Source: Deltaproteobacteria bacterium
GTDB taxonomy: Bacteria > Desulfobacterota > Desulfarculia > Adiutricales > Adiutricaceae
NCBI GenBank assembly: GCA_031276865.1
Contig: JAISMF010000065.1
Span: 1 to 32,378, forward strand
Length of the DNA: 32,378 nt
Reading direction: 5' to 3'
The notes below the pieces were generated by a model. The model was given only the letters and a program-made list of their open reading frames with translations. It was not told the origin of the DNA and ran no database searches. The position numbers and the translations under genes are program-made. Positions within the stretch are counted from its first letter, which is position 1, and every line of letters begins with the position of its first letter. Below, one piece after another: positions 7,774 through 16,356 of the stretch.

Positions 7774-8598
7774 ATGCCTGAAAGGTTCCCCCCGGGACCT
7801 CCGGGAGCTTTCACACGATTTAAAGGAGACCGAAAGCTTTTGAGCCGGAACTACCGTGATTATTTCATCGTGGACGGCGTCCATGTGGGGGACTACGAGG
7901 GCATGTACCTTAACTGCCCGGATCCCTGGAACATCGAGGCCCTGGGCCTCAGGTTGGACATGGAGGCCGCCCTGTTGCTTTTAAAGCGGCATCCGGGGTA
8001 TATACGTAAGGTGCTGGATTTGGGCTGCGGGAGCGGTTTCTTCTCTTTGGAGCTTTTGAAAACCCTATCCGCCAATAAAGCCCCGGGGGAGCTATCCCTC
8101 ACCCTCGCGGACGTCTCGCCCACGGCTTTGAAGCTGGCGGAAAAAAGGTTCAACGCCTTCTTGATCCCCCCGGGCGAGGGGGAAACCGGATTCCGACCGG
8201 AACGGGCGGCGCCCGGGGGCCCGGGCGGAAGCCCGGGCACCCGCTCTTTAAAAGAGCTCAAAGTGGAGTTTCTGCCCCTGGATTTGAGGCTTATTCCCGA
8301 AAACAACCCCTTTCGGGGCGGAAACCACGATCTCGTCGTCATGGCCCAGATCCTCTGGGGGATACTGGAAAGGCTTCAAGAGATCCTTTCCGGACTGGGA
8401 GGGGCTTTAAGCCCCGACGGGGCGCTCCTCGTCTCCCAGCACTTTCCCGGGGAAAAGCAGAAGTACGGAAAGGAAGTGGTCGGATCGCCTGGGGATCTGA
8501 AAGCCTTTTTAAGGGACGCGGGCTTCACCGAGCTTCATTCCCTGGAGACGGACCGGGACCAAAACCACCACTACGGAGGCCTATGGAAGTTCAGCTGA
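7774..8598 (+). CDS. Class I SAM-dependent methyltransferase (NodS-like)
   Basis: A 274-residue class I methyltransferase that should move a methyl group from S-adenosylmethionine to an N, O or C atom of a small molecule or sugar. SAM motif I is KVLDLGCGSGFF at residues 79-90. Ahead of it, CPDPWNIE (about 48-55) resembles the DPW segment of NodS-type methyltransferases. The middle carries a GC-rich, probably flexible insert near residues 138-165. The start at 7774 is backed by a purine-rich AAGGGAAGGG just upstream. The gene overlaps the next methyltransferase by 16 bases, so the two are translationally coupled. The substrate is unknown. Context (a second methyltransferase and an asparagine-synthase-like gene) suggests modification of a surface sugar or a secondary metabolite. 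Confidence 0.85.
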   Translation: MPERFPPGPPGAFTRFKGDRKLLSRNYRDYFIVDGVHVGDYEGMYLNCPDPWNIEALGLRLDMEAALLLLKRHPGYIRKVLDLGCGSGFFSLELLKTLSANKAPGELSLTLADVSPTALKLAEKRFNAFLIPPGEGETGFRPERAAPGGPGGSPGTRSLKELKVEFLPLDLRLIPENNPFRGGNHDLVVMAQILWGILERLQEILSGLGGALSPDGALLVSQHFPGEKQKYGKEVVGSPGDLKAFLRDAGFTELHSLETDRDQNHHYGGLWKFS

Positions 8599-9566
8599 TC
8601 CACAGCCCGGCGTGCCGCTTCTGCGGCAAAGGTCCGCTCCACTTCCAATTCACCTTCAGCGCCCCCCGGGAGCTCACCCGGAATTTGGACTCCGACACCT
8701 TCATCATCAGCGCCTGCGGCTCCTGCGGAACCTTCCAGGTGAACCCCCACCCCTCCGAGGCCCTGGCCCGGGATTTCTTCTCGCGGGCGGATCTCTATTT
8801 GGAGGCGAAGGATCCGGAGGGGAGGGGCGTGGACTACCTGGAGCGCTCCGAGGCCCGCCTCGAGGAGTACCGGGAGTACGCCCGCGCCATCACGCCCTTC
8901 CTCCCCCCCAAGGGGGGGACCATCCTGGATCTGGGCGCCGGCTCCGGCTTAATGCTCTCGCTTCTGCCGGACAAGTACCGACGCGTGGCCGTGGAGCCCA
9001 ACGCCTTTTTAGCCCAGAAGGCCAAGGACAGGGGGCTCGCGGTCGTCAACGACTGGGCGGAGAATTTAAAACAGCCGGACCCCCCCCTGGCGCTCCTCCT
9101 TTTCAACCAGAGCCTGGACCACTTCATTCGGCCGGATCTCATCTTGGGACGCTTTTTAAACTGGCTGGAACCGGGCGGTTTGATCCTCATCTCGGGGCTC
9201 ATAAACCCCCTCTCCCTCGCGGCCAGGATCTGCGGCCCGAATTTCCGGCTCTGGCACCCCTATCACCAAATCTGCCCCACCCGAGACGCCGTCATCCGCA
9301 AGCTCGCCTCCTACGGCTGCGAAATCCTCTCCGTCTACCGCCCCTATTTCAAGACCCCCTTCGGTTCGCTTCCCTCCCTTTTAAAGGGGGCTTACGTCCT
9401 TTCCAAGGCCTGGCTGTTGAAAAACCGCCGGGCCGTCCCCAGCCCGCCATGGCCGGGAAACGTGCAGAGCTTTCTGGCCAGAAAAAAGCTCCTCTTTTCC
9501 AAAGTGAGAGCCCTGGACGAATCGGAACTTCAAAGCGAAAAACGCCTCCCCACCGCGGCGGGCTGA
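8583..9566 (+). CDS. SAM-dependent methyltransferase with N-terminal zinc-binding Cys motif
   Basis: A 327-residue methyltransferase. Cys pairs at 11/14 (CRFC) and 45/48 (CGSC) form a four-cysteine zinc-binding head like that of sugar C-methyltransferases (TylC3-type) and relatives. SAM motif I, TILDLGAGSGLML, is at about 113-125. FNQSLDHFIRPDLIL near 175-190 takes the place of the usual motif IV region, and LEPGGLILISG near 194-204 is a typical motif VI. The C-terminal 100 residues form the substrate part. Its start lies inside the end of the previous gene. It ends 185 bases before the asparagine-synthase-like gene. A nucleotide-sugar substrate is plausible but not proven. Confidence 0.85.
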   Translation: MEVQLIHSPACRFCGKGPLHFQFTFSAPRELTRNLDSDTFIISACGSCGTFQVNPHPSEALARDFFSRADLYLEAKDPEGRGVDYLERSEARLEEYREYARAITPFLPPKGGTILDLGAGSGLMLSLLPDKYRRVAVEPNAFLAQKAKDRGLAVVNDWAENLKQPDPPLALLLFNQSLDHFIRPDLILGRFLNWLEPGGLILISGLINPLSLAARICGPNFRLWHPYHQICPTRDAVIRKLASYGCEILSVYRPYFKTPFGSLPSLLKGAYVLSKAWLLKNRRAVPSPPWPGNVQSFLARKKLLFSKVRALDESELQSEKRLPTAAG

Positions 9567-9625
9567 GCGCCCCGGGGGAGGCTCTCCCTTCGGTTTTTGG
9601 TTCGCGGGAGAACCCTTTCGCCCCC

Positions 9626-9700
9626 GAGACTCCCTGGGATTCCATAAGACTTAAGACGACTCTCAAAGACTCCGGAAGACCCTAAAAGACCACGAAAGAC
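9626..9700 (+). repeat. 10-bp phased AAGAC repeat before the asparagine-synthase-like gene
   Basis: The pentamer AAGAC ends consecutive 10-base blocks at 9666-9670, 9676-9680, 9686-9690 and 9696-9700. It also sits on the same 10-base grid at 9646-9650, with a degenerate GAGAC at 9626-9630 and an off-grid copy at 9653-9657. It lies in the 185-bp gap between the methyltransferase and the next start codon. The 10-base period places the motifs on one face of the DNA helix, as expected for a multi-copy protein-binding site, although simple slippage could also make it. Confidence 0.5.
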
Positions 9701-9751
9701 TCCAAATCGCCGGAACCTAAAAAAAACCCAAAAACCACGGAAAGCTTCGCC

Positions 9752-11470
9752 ATGTCCGTAAAATTTTTCGAAAGCGCCTGCCTTTTCATTCACGACCAGG
9801 GCGCCCCCGGATCCATGTTCCCGGAGGACCCCAAGAGTTTCATCGTTTCCGGAACCGTCTACGGAACGTCCGGAAAACCCCGGACGCCGGAGGATGTCTT
9901 AAAAGACCCCTTCATCCTAAACGACATCGAGTCGGACGCCTCCATTATCGGTTACGACCGGGAGGACGACTCCCTGACCCTGATTCGCGACCCGGTGGGG
10001 GCCTCGCCCCTCTATTGCGCCCAAACCTCGCGCGGCTGGGCCGCGGCCTTCGATCTGCGCGCCCTCTTCAAACTAATCGGCGAACCCAAACCAGACTTCA
10101 AAACCCTCTACGACTTTCTGGCCACCCATTACCGCTACGTCTTTAGGGACCCCGAGCGCACCTTTCACCAAGGGATCTTCCAAGTTCCGGCCGGCTGCTT
10201 CGTCGTCATCAAGAACGGAAGCCCGGAAAAGAAGAAATACCTGGATCTCTCCTTAAAGGGGGATTACCTTGATTTAAGCTTCCAGGAGGCCGCGGACCTC
10301 TACGTCTCCATGTTGCGGGAGAACGTCTCAAATCGTCTCGCGGCCCTGAAGGGGGAAAACTACGCCTTCACCGTCTCCTCGGGCCTCGACAGCTCCAGCG
10401 TGGCCGCCCTGGCCGCGGCGGAGCTGAAAAAACCCTTAGACTGCCTCACGGTGTCCTACGGCTCCTCCAAAGGCACCCCCTACGACGAGACGGCCGGGGT
10501 GAAGGCCCTGATGGAGGATACCGGCTGGAAGCTCGATCCTTTGGAAATGGGGGGCGGCTCCTTTTTAAAGGAGTTGGAGGAGCTTATGGAGCTCACCCTC
10601 GCCCCCATCGTCACCGTCACTTGGCTGGCCAACCACCGCCTGGCCTTGAAGGCCCGGGAAAAGGGCGTAACCCGGCTCTTTTCCGGCCTGGGCGGAGACG
10701 AGAGCCTGGCCGGAGAGTTCGAGCACTTCTTCCTCTTCTTCGCCGACTTGAAAAGGGAGGGAAAGACCGAGCTATTGGAAAGGGAGACTTCGGCCTGGGC
10801 GGAGCTCCACTCCACCCCGGAGTTTCCCAAAGGCCCCAAGGTCCGGGACGCCTACTTCGAGCGCAATTTGGATTTCCAAACGGGAGTTATCGCCGTGGAC
10901 CAGCCCCGCTACACCCAGTTTCGGGAATACTTCTCCCCGGACTGGGTGAGGGAAAACGAGGATAAGCTCGAAGCCCCCCCCATGCCCACCCCCTATCCCT
11001 ATTTCCTCTCCAACCGGCTCTTCCAGGAGATGAGCTACGAGACCTCTCCTCCCACCCTCTGGTCGGAGGCCCTGTCGTCTCGGGCCGGAGGGATCAAGGG
11101 GCTGTTCCCCATGGCCTCGCCGCGGCTCTTCCGCCTGGCTTTGAGCCTCCCCGGGGACTACAAGTACGAAAACGGCCTCACCAAGATGATCATCCGCCGG
11201 GGCATGAAAGGGATTCTTCCCGACCGCGCCAGGCTCAACCCGGTGAAAACCGGCTTCAACGTCCCCCTTGATCTTTTCCTCAGAAACGAAAGCGCCGCCC
11301 GCAAAGCCCTGGATCTCCTCCGCGGCTCCCCCCTTCCCGCCTTAGGCTGGCTGAAAAAAGGCGCCCTGGAAAAGATCATGGCCGATCACCTAAGTTCCGC
11401 CCGCAACAACATGATGCTCCTCTTCCCCTTGATCCAGACGGCGCTCTTTCTAAAGCGCCAAGGAACCTAG
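9752..11470 (+). CDS. Asparagine-synthase-like amidotransferase, glutaminase Cys absent
   Basis: A 572-residue relative of asparagine synthetase B. The C-terminal synthetase half has an ATP-binding PP-loop, VSSGLDSSS, at residues 208-216 (SGGLDSS in AsnB) and LFSGLGGDES at 309-318. The N-terminal half keeps the fold-type segments of the class II glutaminase (RDPVGASPLYC near 79-89), but the protein begins MSVKFFESAC and lacks the cysteine at position 2 that hydrolyses glutamine. It therefore probably uses free ammonia, another nitrogen donor, or catalyses a different ATP-dependent condensation. Such proteins occur in polysaccharide loci (amidation of uronic acids) and in natural-product clusters. 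GGAAAG precedes the ATG, a strong hairpin follows the stop, and a phased repeat lies upstream. Confidence 0.85.
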   Translation: MSVKFFESACLFIHDQGAPGSMFPEDPKSFIVSGTVYGTSGKPRTPEDVLKDPFILNDIESDASIIGYDREDDSLTLIRDPVGASPLYCAQTSRGWAAAFDLRALFKLIGEPKPDFKTLYDFLATHYRYVFRDPERTFHQGIFQVPAGCFVVIKNGSPEKKKYLDLSLKGDYLDLSFQEAADLYVSMLRENVSNRLAALKGENYAFTVSSGLDSSSVAALAAAELKKPLDCLTVSYGSSKGTPYDETAGVKALMEDTGWKLDPLEMGGGSFLKELEELMELTLAPIVTVTWLANHRLALKAREKGVTRLFSGLGGDESLAGEFEHFFLFFADLKREGKTELLERETSAWAELHSTPEFPKGPKVRDAYFERNLDFQTGVIAVDQPRYTQFREYFSPDWVRENEDKLEAPPMPTPYPYFLSNRLFQEMSYETSPPTLWSEALSSRAGGIKGLFPMASPRLFRLALSLPGDYKYENGLTKMIIRRGMKGILPDRARLNPVKTGFNVPLDLFLRNESAARKALDLLRGSPLPALGWLKKGALEKIMADHLSSARNNMMLLFPLIQTALFLKRQGT

Positions 11471-11484
11471 CCGGATGGGAACAA

Positions 11485-11514
11485 CCCCCCGGGGGCCCTC
11501 CGGCCCCCGGGGGG
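11485..11514 (+). terminator. Strong hairpin after the asparagine-synthase-like gene
   Basis: CCCCCCGGGGGCC and GGCCCCCGGGGGG pair perfectly over 13 bases around a CTCC loop, starting 14 bases after the stop codon. There is no U-tract, so it may act as a transcript-stabilising or factor-assisted terminator. Confidence 0.65.
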
Positions 11515-11663
11515 CTTAAGCCTTCGGGAAGCTCCGGAAACCCAGGCGGAAATCTTAAAGAGCCCCTACGAGCGCTCGGCGCCGAAAAAACGGAAGGCGG
11601 CTTTTTAAGCCGGCGGCCTTGAAACTTAGAGCGATAAACACGTTTCTTATTTTAGGAATCACG

Positions 11664-12236
11664 ATGACCAAAACATGCGCCCGCTGCGGAAAGGACCTCA
11701 ACCCCCTGACGGGCTCCCTCGAGGCCAGCCACGTTAAAGTGGAGCAGCTGAGGAAATGGGGAATGGACGTCCCGTCTCCGGTCTGCTCCGCCTGCTTCAA
11801 CGAGAGCCTGCTTTTAGCCGAGCGCCGCTACGGCCGGGAGTTTTTCTTCGAGGAGGATCCCCCCGCCGATCTCCAGGAGAAGATCGAAAAGCGGGTGGCC
11901 AAGCTGGAACTCTGGACCCTCAATCCCTATCCCCCGGAATCCCTTGTGAACCTCGGAGTGGTCTCGCACTACGTCATTGAGGGGACGGGCCCCTTAAGCG
12001 CCCTGGGCTCCGCCTTCACCGACCTTTTAGGCCAGAGCGGCGAACTTTACCGGGAGAGGCTGGAGGCGGCCGAGGCCCAGTGCTCCAAAGGGATCAGGGA
12101 GAAGGCCTACAACAAGGGGGCGGACGCGGTGGTGGGCTTGAGCTTCACCATCCAGGAGCTGGGGCTGGGAAACGGCATGTTTCTTTTCGCCATGAGCGGA
12201 ACCGCGGTCGCCCCGGCGAGGGTGCGCCGCCTGTGA
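11664..12236 (+). CDS. Zinc-ribbon / YbjQ-domain (UPF0145) protein
   Basis: A 190-residue protein with two parts. The N-terminus has cysteines at 5/8 (CARC) and 41/44 (CSAC), a probable zinc ribbon. The C-terminal half (about 85-188) is a YbjQ/UPF0145 'putative heavy-metal-binding' domain, including SLVNLGVVSHYVIEGTGPLS and the family's KGADAVVGLSF segment near 148-158. YbjQ proteins are normally about 105 residues and lack this N-terminal module. The ATG at 11664, preceded by AGGAATC, is preferred to an in-frame TTG at 11619 because the cysteine motif starts right after it. Its stop overlaps the GTG start of uppP by four bases. Its function is unknown; metal or stress sensing linked to the envelope is a guess. 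Confidence 0.75.
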   Translation: MTKTCARCGKDLNPLTGSLEASHVKVEQLRKWGMDVPSPVCSACFNESLLLAERRYGREFFFEEDPPADLQEKIEKRVAKLELWTLNPYPPESLVNLGVVSHYVIEGTGPLSALGSAFTDLLGQSGELYRERLEAAEAQCSKGIREKAYNKGADAVVGLSFTIQELGLGNGMFLFAMSGTAVAPARVRRL

Positions 12237-13084
12237 CGCCCCTGGACCACGCCCTCATCCTAGGCATTCTCCAGGGCCTCACGGAGTTTCTGCCGGTATC
12301 CTCCTCCGGGCATCTGGTTTTGTGCCAGAACCTTTTCGGACTCACCGAACCGGAGGTCTTTTTCGATCTCGTTTTGCATCTGGGAACGCTTTCGGCCGTC
12401 CTCGTCTTCTACCGGACGGAATGCCTGGGGATTATTAAGGAGCTTAAAACCCTCTTTTCCTTCCAAAGGCTGAGGCTCGCCTACCGCACCCGGCCCCTTT
12501 TCCGCCTAGGGGCCCTCATTCTCGCGGGGTCCCTGCCCACGGCCGTAATCGGGCTCCTGTTCAAGGACTTCTTCACCTCCCTCTTCTCCTCCCTTCTGGC
12601 CGTGGGCGTGAACCTCTGCCTCACCGCCCTCTTCCTCTTTCTAGCCGGCTTCAGAAAGGAGGCCACGGTGAAAAGCGAGCTGGAATTCCCCTTATGGCTG
12701 GCTTTGGTCGTGGGTTTCGCGCAGGGACTGGCCATTTCCCCGGGGCTCTCCCGCAGCGGGGTCACCATCTCCATAGCCATCCTGCTCGGGATGGAGAGAT
12801 CCCTGGCCCTGCGCTTCTCCTTTCTGCTTTCGGTGCCGGCCGTGACCGGGGCCGTTCTTCTAAGCCTTAAAGACTCGTCTCGGTCAATCTTTCCCGCGGA
12901 GGCCCTGGCGGCGGGTTTCGTCACCGCGGCCGTGGTGGGCTTCCTATCTTTAATCCTCCTATCCTTCATCCTGAAAAAAGACCGCTTCCGAGTCTTCGTT
13001 CCCTGGTGCCTGGCGGTGGGGGCGCTGGCCATTTACCTCTATTGCCGCCATTCGGGCCCCGGGCTCTTGTCCTTGGCGTTTTAA
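12233..13084 (+). CDS. uppP: Undecaprenyl-diphosphatase (UppP/BacA)
   Basis: A 283-residue integral inner-membrane phosphatase that converts undecaprenyl diphosphate to undecaprenyl phosphate, recycling the lipid carrier for peptidoglycan and polysaccharide export; excess confers bacitracin resistance. Its signature motifs are present: QGLTEFLPVSSSGH at residues 14-27, with the (E/Q)xxxE pair, and ISPGLSRSG near 179-187. The remainder is a series of hydrophobic segments (about eight). The GTG start at 12233 overlaps the previous stop (GTGA), which indicates translational coupling. The same frame is open further upstream but runs out of phase through the previous gene, so the GTG is chosen. 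Length is typical (about 265-280). It fits a neighbourhood of envelope-sugar genes. Confidence 0.92.
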   Translation: MTPLDHALILGILQGLTEFLPVSSSGHLVLCQNLFGLTEPEVFFDLVLHLGTLSAVLVFYRTECLGIIKELKTLFSFQRLRLAYRTRPLFRLGALILAGSLPTAVIGLLFKDFFTSLFSSLLAVGVNLCLTALFLFLAGFRKEATVKSELEFPLWLALVVGFAQGLAISPGLSRSGVTISIAILLGMERSLALRFSFLLSVPAVTGAVLLSLKDSSRSIFPAEALAAGFVTAAVVGFLSLILLSFILKKDRFRVFVPWCLAVGALAIYLYCRHSGPGLLSLAF

Positions 13085-13840
13085 TCCCGCTTTCCATCGG
13101 AGTCCGCCGTTTAAAGTCGGCTTGTAGGCGAGAAGCGCCAACAACCGACCAACGGAAGCCAACTTTCAGCCGCGGACGAACGGCTTGAAAATTCCCCGTT
13201 CAATCTCTCCGCTTTCGCTCGCCGCTTTTGCCGTTCGACCGTTTTCTTTACGCGGACGGACCCCCAGCGGGTCGTTCCCCCAGCGGTTCTTTCCCCCCGC
13301 GGGTCGGAGCACCCGCGGGGGGACTTAGGAACTCCCCATTGAAAAGAAACGCCGGAACTCCCGGCGCCCCATTGATATGAAAAAAAACCCCGAGATGGGG
13401 GTGGCCGCGGGAGTTTCGTGGTTTCAAGAGCGCCGGTGAATTTTGGAGCCGGACACCCGTCCAACGGGCGCCCCGCCCTAAGGGCGGGAACGCCCGAAAG
13501 AACGAAGGATACGGAAAGCTTACCGGAGGTTTCAGGCGCCAAGCTCGGAGCTGGCAATGTGTAAGTAGTTGGGAACAACGCCAAAATGGAGCGGGCGTTG
13601 AATTTGTCCGCGCCGTGGAGAACCTTATGAGTTCCGAAATGGCGCGCTCATTGGCGACAGCGGGCCCTATAGCTAAGAATAACGAAAGCTAAAACGATTT
13701 GAAAGGTCTTATTCCAACCAAGATAATATATCAACAGGTCTCGCGGGGAAGAGTCGGCGCCCACAACCGCCCAAGTTTAACCGATTTTGGCTTTGGAGCC
13801 TTTCATATTATTTAACTTTCCCTGGAGTCAAGAGCGTCTC
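13085..13840. other. Non-coding stretch with strong GC hairpins
   Basis: No supported gene is present. CCCCCCGCGGGT and ACCCGCGGGGGG (13293-13322) form a perfect 12-bp hairpin with a 6-base loop. A second strong hairpin at 13475-13506 (CGGGCG...CCCGCCC around TAA) follows. From about 13650 the DNA becomes AT-rich and leads into a decayed nuclease gene on the other strand. Either hairpin could end the uppP transcript, although neither has a U-tract. Confidence 0.45.
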
Positions 13841-14620
13841 CTAAGCGAAAACCGCCTTGACCGGCGATCCAAAACCGTAGATGGCCAAACCTAAATAGAT
13901 GAACTTTTTCGCTTCCAGTCGGAACGGAGCGTGGTAGTCCTTTTTGGTTATGTCGTTTAAAGCCTCACGCGCGGCCTGGGAAAGGAGCTCATCAATCCCA
14001 TCGGCGGACAGTGAAGTCTTTGATGCGCGCGCGAAAGAACCATATCAATCGTGATGCGAGGTAGTTTTTCTTTTGCGGAAATATCCAACGCTTTGGCGAT
14101 CTCAGCCTTGGAAAGCGATTTCAACGCGGCTTCAGCTAAAAGCGTATTATTTTTGAATTGATTTGTTTCGCCGTCGCGACTCATAGCCAAAATTATATAT
14201 AATTCGTTTTCATCAAGCTTAGTTAAAGCCAATTTTTTCTAGACTTTCATCCAACTCCTCTATGGGCGACAATTCCATGGCCGCGGCGGCTAAAAACGAG
14301 TTTCCCTCATCCTCTAAGAGAGTCTTCCGGTCAGGGAGATACTTTAACTCAATAACGACATAAATTTGGCCTGGCAGCTTAACGACAAGATCAGAGCGCC
14401 AAAGAGAACCAGTCACCTCGCTTCGCGCATCGATACCGATAGCCAAAATAATAGATTGGATTAACGCATGGAATTATCTCTCTCCTTGAGGTCTTTGATA
14501 AATAGTTATAGCTGAAAAGAAAGACGAGAATATGGAACCGACTAGCTTGGCGTCTCTAGCAAGCAAAGCCTGTTGGAGAATACCGCCTCTGGTTATCAGT
14601 TCGCCTCTTGATTTGAGGCC
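13841..14620 (-). pseudogene. Decayed AAA-ATPase-like/PD-(D/E)XK protein, C-terminal remnant
   Basis: Several minus-strand frames together align with the C-terminal half of the family represented at 166-1812. From high to low coordinate they are: ILQQALLARDAKLVGSIF (about 14.57 kb); IQSIILAIGIDARSEV leading into WRSDLVVKLPGQIYVVIELKY (about 14.45-14.34 kb, the nuclease core D...E-L-K); and NQFKNNTLLAEAALKSLSKA followed by a frame change to IDELLSQAAREALN and KDYHAPFRLEAKKFIYLGLA, ending at the stop at 13841. At least three frame breaks or stops separate these pieces, and the ATPase half is missing. The gene is not functional. It suggests repeated acquisition and loss of this family. Confidence 0.75.
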
Positions 14621-14901
14621 TAAAACAACGTTAAAACAATCCACGAAGTACTCTGACTTGACCTATCCGAGAATGTCCGATCGGCTTGGGAAAATATTTT
14701 AAAGGTCATGACGCCAATCCTATCATTTTGGCATGCCTGGCTCTCAACGGCTGGCTTAAGAGCGTCTGAATAAATAACAAAAGAAAACGAACAAGGCGTC
14801 AAAGGCTGGTTAATTGTGACATATTTTAACGATATTTAGAATAGTGAAAAGGCTAATCATCTGGCGGGAGGTCGACAAGAAAAAATTCAGTATCGTTTTC
14901 C

Positions 14902-15860
14902 TTAGTTTAATTTATGATTGTTATGTAGAAATAAAATTAACATAGCGTAACTATCATTATTTTCATCATATTTAATTGAATTCACATCCAGGGCGAGGCG
15001 GGGAAGCCTAGGTGCGTCATATAGCGTCAAAGTAGAAATATCACATTTTCTGGCTAAGTTAAAATGCCATCCATGATAACGTCTTTCATTATCGCCAAAA
15101 TACTTATCATCGAAAAAAATTCGGTTTAATAGCGCGGGAGAAACGTCCTCACGACGCTGTTACCGATTCCAAAATTTTAAAACGCGATTCAAAAAAAACT
15201 TTGTTTTATAAACCAACTCCTCATAAAAAGGCGTGAATAATCGGCATTTTATCTAACAGCCCGGTAAAAACTTCCTCATTTTCATGAGCTCCTCTTATTT
15301 AAATATCCGAACCCGTCGTCAAAGAAGAAACGTTCAGCATCGTTTACTAGATACTAGATTATATCTAAATACACATTAAATATTTCACCGCGGAAAAAAT
15401 GTTATATAAAAATTAAAATTTTGCAATTCAAGAAAAAAATGTCGTCTATCACTGGGTCACAATCATTTAATATATTTAAAATATGTCGCATCAATCTACC
15501 ACATTACCCGTGTATTTTGATAATAAATTTTCTTTAGCATTTTTTCCGAAGCTACAAATAATTCCGCATATCTTCATTTCAAATTTTTCTTTAACGGTGG
15601 TTTGTCGTTTTCTGTGTCGCGTATGTTTCACAATAGGCTTAAAGTAATAATTAAAATTTAACTCTAAGTAGATCGTCTTTCGAAATCATTCAACTTGAAC
15701 CAGACATGATGGATAATGCGAGGCCTTACTTTTTCCGCAACGCTTAAGTCGCCTCTCTCTTTTTTAAAATAACCACGCCTCACATTAAACGCTTTTCCCA
15801 AATATTTTAAAAAATCCTCCAACACAAGCGTGAATGCTCTTTGAAGTTTACACTTTAAAG
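14902..15860 (-). pseudogene. Decayed unidentified minus-strand gene(s)
   Basis: Minus-strand pieces with protein-like composition follow each other in different frames. These are: TLVLEDFLKYLGKAFNVRRG (stop at 15664); KFEMKICGIICSFGKNAKEN (stop at 15491); MRHILNILNDCDPVIDDIFF (about 15.5-15.43 kb); AERFFFDDGFGYLNKRS (about 15.34-15.29 kb); EEVFTGLLDKMPIIHAF (about 15.28 kb); and an 85-codon open stretch, ending at the stop at 14902, that includes NRIFFDDKYFGDNERRYHGW and RLPRLALDVNSIKYDENNDS. No piece was recognised. The order and strand consistency suggest one or two genes of about 320 codons that have gathered stops and frameshifts. A chance run of open frames in AT-rich DNA cannot be excluded. 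Confidence 0.35.
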
Positions 15861-16356
15861 TGATTTAATTTTTAAATCTGATTTAACTTTAAGACTCATT
15901 TTTAAAATTCCGCCATAAAAATTATCGCTCAGGCGCTAACTCTATTTAAAGAAGATTATGAGATTGTTTCCGCTTTAGAACCGGGTCGTAAAGACGGAGA
16001 ATCAGTTTAAATTTTCCCAACCGGGCTTCAAGTGAAATCTCCCGGGCTTTATTTCGCCTCCGGAGCGAGGCCTAAAATTTCTTGGAAAAATATTTTTTTG
16101 TGCTGTAATATATTTTGGCCCGCGGGGCCCGTCCGCTCCGGCGGCGGCGTTTTTTCGTGCGTTTTAAGCTTTTCTCCGCGTTTCGGTTATATGCGTTTCT
16201 ATTTTTTAAATTTAGTTTGAATTTTTAAAATTTATATTATTCGCTTTGATTTTTAATTATCTTAAGAGGAATTTATCTCCAGGATGCCCCCGGCGGCGCG
16301 TCTATGGAACACGAAGTCGCGCTTTTCCCGCGGAGCTCCGCTCTCCGGCCGATTCT
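15861..16356. other. Non-coding leader before rfaE2
   Basis: AT-rich DNA with a short GC-rich patch near 16115-16155. No gene is recognised. The frame of the next gene is open back to a TTG at 16246, but that stretch has no family similarity and is treated as untranslated. Confidence 0.4.

Noticed and set aside
8612..9685. A 357-codon frame overlapping the second methyltransferase
   Set aside because: It is a Pro/Gly/Arg/Leu-rich alternative frame of a GC-rich gene, whose real frame has clear SAM and cysteine motifs.
13111..13584. A 157-codon minus-strand frame after uppP
   Set aside because: It runs through two strong palindromic hairpins and has no family similarity or ribosome binding site.
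14620..14802. A 60-codon minus-strand frame upstream of the decayed nuclease
   Set aside because: It could be part of the same decayed gene, but no segment matches the family, so it was not annotated separately.
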